Assembly (NCBI GenBank): GCA_900128565.1
Contig: LT636293.1
Coordinates: 1 to 10,745 of the forward strand
Direction: 5' to 3'
From: Stramenopiles sp. TOSAG23-6
Lineage: Eukaryota > Sar
Length of the DNA: 10,745 bases
Every line of letters starts with the position of its first letter. The stretch's first letter is position 1. Below, piece by piece: positions 10,401 to 10,745 of this stretch. Under the pieces are notes generated by a model. It saw only the letters and a program-made list of their open reading frames with translations, made no database searches and was not told the DNA's origin. The position numbers and the translations under genes were made by a program.

Positions 10401-10691
10401 CCTAAACGAGAATTATCGCGTTGTTGGGCTAGATCAGGATTTTCCGAATCACTGTTTTGTTTGTTTTTTTTTGCCCCCGTTACAGCAGCGACAGCAACTG
10501 CAGTGACCAAATCCCATGCTTGTGCCGCGATGAAATTTGCATCTTTAGGGAAATATACATCTGCCATTGGAGCAAACGAACTTGCATTCCCCCTATCAAG
10601 TAAATTATCCTGAGATATTAAAGCAGATGTGTCCGTATATTGTAAACCCGATAAAAGATCCCCCAAAGTCTTCACTCTAAAGCGCTTCAGC
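1450..10691 (-). CDS. Giant multidomain HECT-type E3 ubiquitin-protein ligase, 5'-partial, 14 exons in window
   Basis: This gene encodes a ligase that takes ubiquitin from an E2 onto a HECT cysteine and passes it to substrates. Exons in gene order are 10691-10271, 10177-9186, 9084-8568, 8466-6518, 6417-5247, 5155-4481, 4328-3987, 3895-3482, 3375-3139, 3042-2717, 2617-2415, 2274-2028, 1928-1765 and 1670-1450. The summed exon length is 7,879 nt: one base finishing a split codon, then exactly 2,626 codons ending in TGA at 1452-1450. Numbering from the first whole codon, I see helical-looking sequence (1-643), a SUMO-like domain (about 700-770), an acidic linker with two UIMs, a helical segment before a ZZ-like finger (about 1301-1328), SPRY (about 1680-1804), a linker, and HECT (about 2240-2625, catalytic Cys about 2583). 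The N-terminus is outside the window. The architecture recalls large HERC/HUWE1-type ligases, but the combination matches none I can name, so I give no symbol. Five N bases fall in HECT-domain exons and four more in upstream exons. Confidence 0.93.
1579..1581 (-). other. Catalytic cysteine codon of the HECT domain
   Basis: The TGC codon lies in the motif SQTCFFT, matching the HECT consensus T-C-F that forms the thioester with ubiquitin. It is 42 residues from the C-terminus, the usual distance in the family. The flanking IKLPAY and LLYAI-like (ILYAINNC) segments are also conserved, so I infer an active ligase. Confidence 0.93.
1671..1764 (-). mobile_element. Introner-like intron, last ligase intron (94 nt)
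   Basis: The donor is GTATAT after GACGTTT, and the palindrome is eroded. The branch motif reads CTAAT and the aligned end reads CACAGTACTT. It is the only copy with CACAG at this place. Ends at CACAGTACTT or, with a compensating donor shift, at CACAG both keep the frame into the catalytic exon, so the exact junction is uncertain. Confidence 0.85.
1929..2027 (-). mobile_element. Introner-like intron in the HECT domain (99 nt)
   Basis: The donor is GTACGT and the end AATACAT. Removal gives GAC-GTG-GAT-GTG-GAT, that is DVDVDLL, matching the HECT family at this site without insertion. This is one of the clearest supports for the AT-ending junction. The palindrome is TATGAAATTTTGTA and the branch motif CTAAT. 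Confidence 0.92.
2275..2414 (-). mobile_element. Enlarged introner-like intron with internal tandem duplication (140 nt)
   Basis: The donor is GTACGT after TCAA, the only copy without T before the donor; the end is AATACAT. It holds two identical 32-base segments (2342-2373 and 2380-2411, period 38), each carrying a CCTAAAT branch-like motif, plus a further CCTAAC nearer the 3' end. Joined codons read TCA-AAT-TTT-TGT. There is an N at 2316. Confidence 0.88.
2618..2716 (-). mobile_element. Introner-like intron in the HECT domain with GC donor (99 nt)
   Basis: The donor reads GCATGT, not GT, and the end is AATACAT. The branch motif is CTGAC. Removal gives CTT-ATT-GGT-GTT (L-I-G-V), restoring the HECT motif FLGQLIGVALR with no extra residues, which fixes the junction to within the one- or two-base terminal repeat. 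Confidence 0.92.
3043..3138 (-). mobile_element. Introner-like intron before the HECT domain (96 nt)
   Basis: The donor is GTTTGT and the end CACAACATAT, a variant of the usual ending. The branch motif is CTAAA. The palindrome is degraded. Joined sequence reads AAA-TAT-TCT-GTG-TTT-GGA, giving the HECT entry motif SVFGQ. The bases ATAT occur at both junctions, so the cut position is ambiguous by four bases. Confidence 0.9.
3376..3481 (-). mobile_element. Introner-like intron with AT donor (106 nt)
   Basis: Aligned to the family, the intron begins ATACGT, not GT, and ends CACATAAAAT. AAAT is shared by both junctions. The branch motif is TTAAC. Joined codons AGA-AAT-GGA-TGG keep the frame between the flanking exons. 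Neither end is canonical. Confidence 0.87.
3896..3986 (-). mobile_element. Introner-like intron (91 nt)
   Basis: The donor is GTATGT, the palindrome TACGAAATTTCGTA is intact, the branch motif is CTAAC, and the end is AATACGT. TG flanks it on both sides. Joined codons TTA-AGT-GAT-TAT-AGT stay in frame. The first downstream AG (TTATAG) would shift the frame. Confidence 0.9.
4329..4480 (-). mobile_element. Composite introner-like intron, two elements fused (152 nt)
   Basis: A normal donor half (GTACGT, palindrome TACGAAATTTTGTA, CTAAC) occupies the gene-sense start. It is followed by a second unit with its own CATGA-containing stretch, a CGCTAACC branch motif and the AATACAT end. Removal joins GAG-GTT to GAT-GGA in frame. 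The first downstream AG acceptors break the frame or bring a stop. Confidence 0.87.
4793..5258 (-). other. SPRY domain of the E3 ligase
   Basis: The encoded segment reads VLIG-DRPLLRGSHYWEFIVDS across the intron at 5156-5246, then GSLFIGVTVG, RWAWISF, GDRIGVLLDTDAGEIFYFCNG and LWPFIYFRG. These are the standard SPRY strands, a beta-sandwich used for protein-protein recognition. In a ligase of this kind it is probably a substrate- or partner-binding module. The conserved motif is contiguous only when the intron is removed with an end at CACATTGCAT, which helps fix that junction. Confidence 0.9.
5156..5246 (-). mobile_element. Introner-like intron in the SPRY domain (91 nt)
   Basis: The donor is GTATGC and the end CACATTGCAT. 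The branch motif is CTGAC, still fitting CTRAY. Removal joins VLIG to DRPLLRG, restoring the first SPRY strand. The nearest AG after the end is out of frame. Confidence 0.92.
6312..6395 (-). other. ZZ-type zinc finger, possibly incomplete
   Basis: Just after the splice junction at 6417 the protein reads NYCDICGSTGTSFRC, then CDFDVCMQCW. The pattern C-x2-C, C-x3-C, C-x2-C with the CDFDVC core is a ZZ finger, which binds peptides such as acetylated or modified N-termini and histone tails in other proteins. The usual His pair after the last cysteines is not visible: KDGELDF follows instead. Either only part of the fold is zinc-bound or this is a divergent variant. Confidence 0.82.
6418..6517 (-). 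mobile_element. Introner-like intron before the ZZ finger (100 nt)
   Basis: The donor is GTACAT after AATAT and the end CACAAACAT. The palindrome is lost, but CGTACCTAAC remains. Joined codons AAT-ATG-GTA-TCC are in frame. No AG occurs for over 50 nt into the ZZ-coding exon. Confidence 0.9.
7162..7326 (-). repeat. Five 33-bp tandem repeats coding an 11-residue unit
   Basis: The coding strand carries five units of the form (A/S)(M/L)S(N/K)ES(K/N)D(K/N)E(I/V). They are best conserved in the middle and diverge at the end. The unit is charged and helix-prone. The first unit overlaps the tail of UIM 2, so the array probably arose by unequal exchange from it. It lies inside the ligase exon and keeps frame. 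Confidence 0.88.
7309..7365 (-). other. Ubiquitin-interacting motif 2
   Basis: NEEEEAMLAMALALSNES is nearly the same as the first UIM, about 55 residues further on, with the same acidic patch and A-L-x-x-S core. Tandem UIMs give avidity for chains. The end of this motif (ALSNES) leads directly into, and resembles, the 11-residue repeats that follow. Confidence 0.85.
7478..7533 (-). other. Ubiquitin-interacting motif 1
   Basis: The residues DDEEAMLAKALALSQES match the UIM consensus: an acidic patch, then a helix with a central Ala-Leu and a conserved Ser (x-L-x-x-A-L-x-x-S). UIMs bind the Ile44 patch of ubiquitin. Its location in a ubiquitin ligase suggests binding of ubiquitinated substrate, of chains, or of the ligase itself. 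Confidence 0.85.
7557..7680 (-). repeat. Five 24-bp tandem repeats coding an 8-residue unit
   Basis: Units ESKDSNEV, ESKDSNDV, DSKDSNEV, ESKDSNEV and ESKDTDKV follow one another in the acidic linker ahead of UIM 1. The unit is hydrophilic, rich in Ser and Asp/Glu, and probably disordered. Near-identical nucleotide units suggest recent slippage, and copy number may vary among strains. Confidence 0.9.
8086..8298 (-). other. SUMO/ubiquitin-like (Rad60-SLD type) domain
   Basis: About 71 residues near the start of the 1,949-nt exon read ITIRVLDSADGKETHFKV, then TKMSKVFRVFARRAGEDP, LGFFINGSKI, DDTPSTLGL and YDLIECI. This is the order of strands and the helix in SUMO-like folds: the KMSKVFRVFA helix, the F-x-x-x-G-x-x-I strand and the D-x-TP-x-x-LG-L-x-x-x-D-x-I end. 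No C-terminal di-glycine follows, so it is an embedded domain and not a processed modifier. A likely role is binding partners that recognise SUMO or ubiquitin-like folds. Confidence 0.83.
8467..8567 (-). mobile_element. Introner-like intron before the SUMO-like exon (101 nt)
   Basis: The donor is GTAGGT and the end CCAAAATACAT. The palindrome is TACGAAATTTTGTA and the branch motif CTAAC. Joined codons ATA-GAT-GGG-GAG are in frame. Unlike the others it holds an internal TTTTTAG 30 nt before the aligned end; using it would also keep the frame and add ten residues. Confidence 0.88.
9085..9185 (-). mobile_element. Introner-like intron (101 nt)
   Basis: The donor is GTATGT after GGTAT and the end CACAATACAT. 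The length is not a multiple of three, and removal shifts correctly from the frame of the upstream exon to that of the downstream exon (GGT-ATC-AAT-TCA). An internal TTTTAG would lead to a stop within a few codons. Confidence 0.9.
9186..10177 (-). other. Helical-repeat-like N-terminal region of the ligase (exon 2 in window)
   Basis: The exon codes for about 330 residues rich in Leu, Ala and short amphipathic helices, such as LGILPTLVALGAGPSIVATC and LLEISKSLPSEERLW. This looks like ARM/HEAT-type solenoid sequence, as found ahead of the catalytic parts of large HECT ligases, but I cannot align defined repeats by eye. The preceding exon (10691-10271) and following exon (9084-8568) have no domain I recognise; the latter contains a basic, coiled-coil-like stretch (AEAKKKSEDANKKL). 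Confidence 0.45.
10178..10270 (-). mobile_element. Introner-like intron flanked by a 12-bp direct repeat (93 nt)
   Basis: The donor is GTATGT. The end reads CCAAAAGCTCAT where other copies have TACAT. The sequence CAAAAGCTCATG (gene sense) occurs at both junctions, 10270-10281 and 10177-10188. Joined codons AAA-GCT-CAT-GAT-ATC-GAA are in frame. Using CCAAAAG as an AG acceptor would hit a stop after five codons. Confidence 0.92.
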
Positions 10692-10745
10692 ATGTATTTT
10701 GGAAAAATATTTCAAAAAAAAAATTGTTAGGTACAAAATTTCGTA
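10692..10745 (-). mobile_element. Introner-like intron, 5' half outside window
   Basis: Only the 3' half is present: TACGAAATTTTGTA, CCTAAC, a T tract, and CCAAAATACAT before exon base 10691. It matches the endings of the introns at 8467 and 10178. It places the first visible ligase exon in the middle of the gene and not at its start. Confidence 0.88.

Noticed and set aside
6472-10693. Separate genes starting at each internal ATG on the minus strand
   Set aside because: The apparent starts often come from the CAATACATG intron end. Joining across the introns gives one continuous frame with continuous SPRY and HECT domains.
1-10745. tRNA, rRNA, CRISPR or viral sequence
   Set aside because: I found no cloverleaf, rRNA motif, spaced repeat array or viral gene; the repeats present are intron elements and coding tandem repeats.

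Overview
This is an AT-rich eukaryotic nuclear window, most likely from a protist. The spliced genes use the standard code (a TGA stop on the large gene, no in-frame stops in the exons). I cannot name the organism. The protein families fit several lineages (stramenopile, alveolate or another protist), and 13 isolated N bases point to a draft assembly.

Layout. Both recognisable genes lie on the minus strand. From 10745 leftwards to 1450 runs one very large gene for a HECT-type E3 ubiquitin ligase. Its 5' part is beyond the window; 14 exons and 13 complete introns lie inside it. Joining the exons gives one uninterrupted frame of 2,625 residues plus the stop. The order is helical-repeat-like N-terminal region, SUMO/ubiquitin-like domain, acidic linker with two ubiquitin-interacting motifs and two sets of short repeats, ZZ-type zinc finger, SPRY domain, then a complete C-terminal HECT domain with its catalytic cysteine at codon 1579-1581. 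A 314-bp intergenic stretch follows, with poly(A) signals for the ligase and the presumed promoter of the next gene. From 1135 down to 84, and continuing off the left edge, is a seven-transmembrane receptor of the cAMP-receptor-like (class E / GPR157-like) type. It has an unusually long first intracellular loop.

The striking part is the introns. All 14 complete introns and both partial ones belong to a single repeat family: introner-like elements of about 84-106 nt, plus two enlarged versions of 140 and 152 nt. A copy, read in the gene sense, has a donor-like start (GTAYGTTTT), a T-rich first half, a palindrome near TACGAAATTTCGTA, a CTAAC branch-point motif and a T-rich tract. It ends in CAATACAT, with no AG acceptor. 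Excising GTAYGT...ACAT keeps the frame at every junction and rebuilds conserved HECT and SPRY motifs, whereas the canonical AG choices examined mostly break the frame. One copy (10178-10270) is bracketed by a 12-bp direct repeat. The window therefore suggests a genome colonised by mobile introns that are removed through non-canonical 3' ends. I see no canonical GT-AG intron here.

Functionally the two genes look unrelated: a ubiquitin ligase that can probably also bind ubiquitin chains, and a membrane receptor. They are head-to-tail neighbours in a compact genome.
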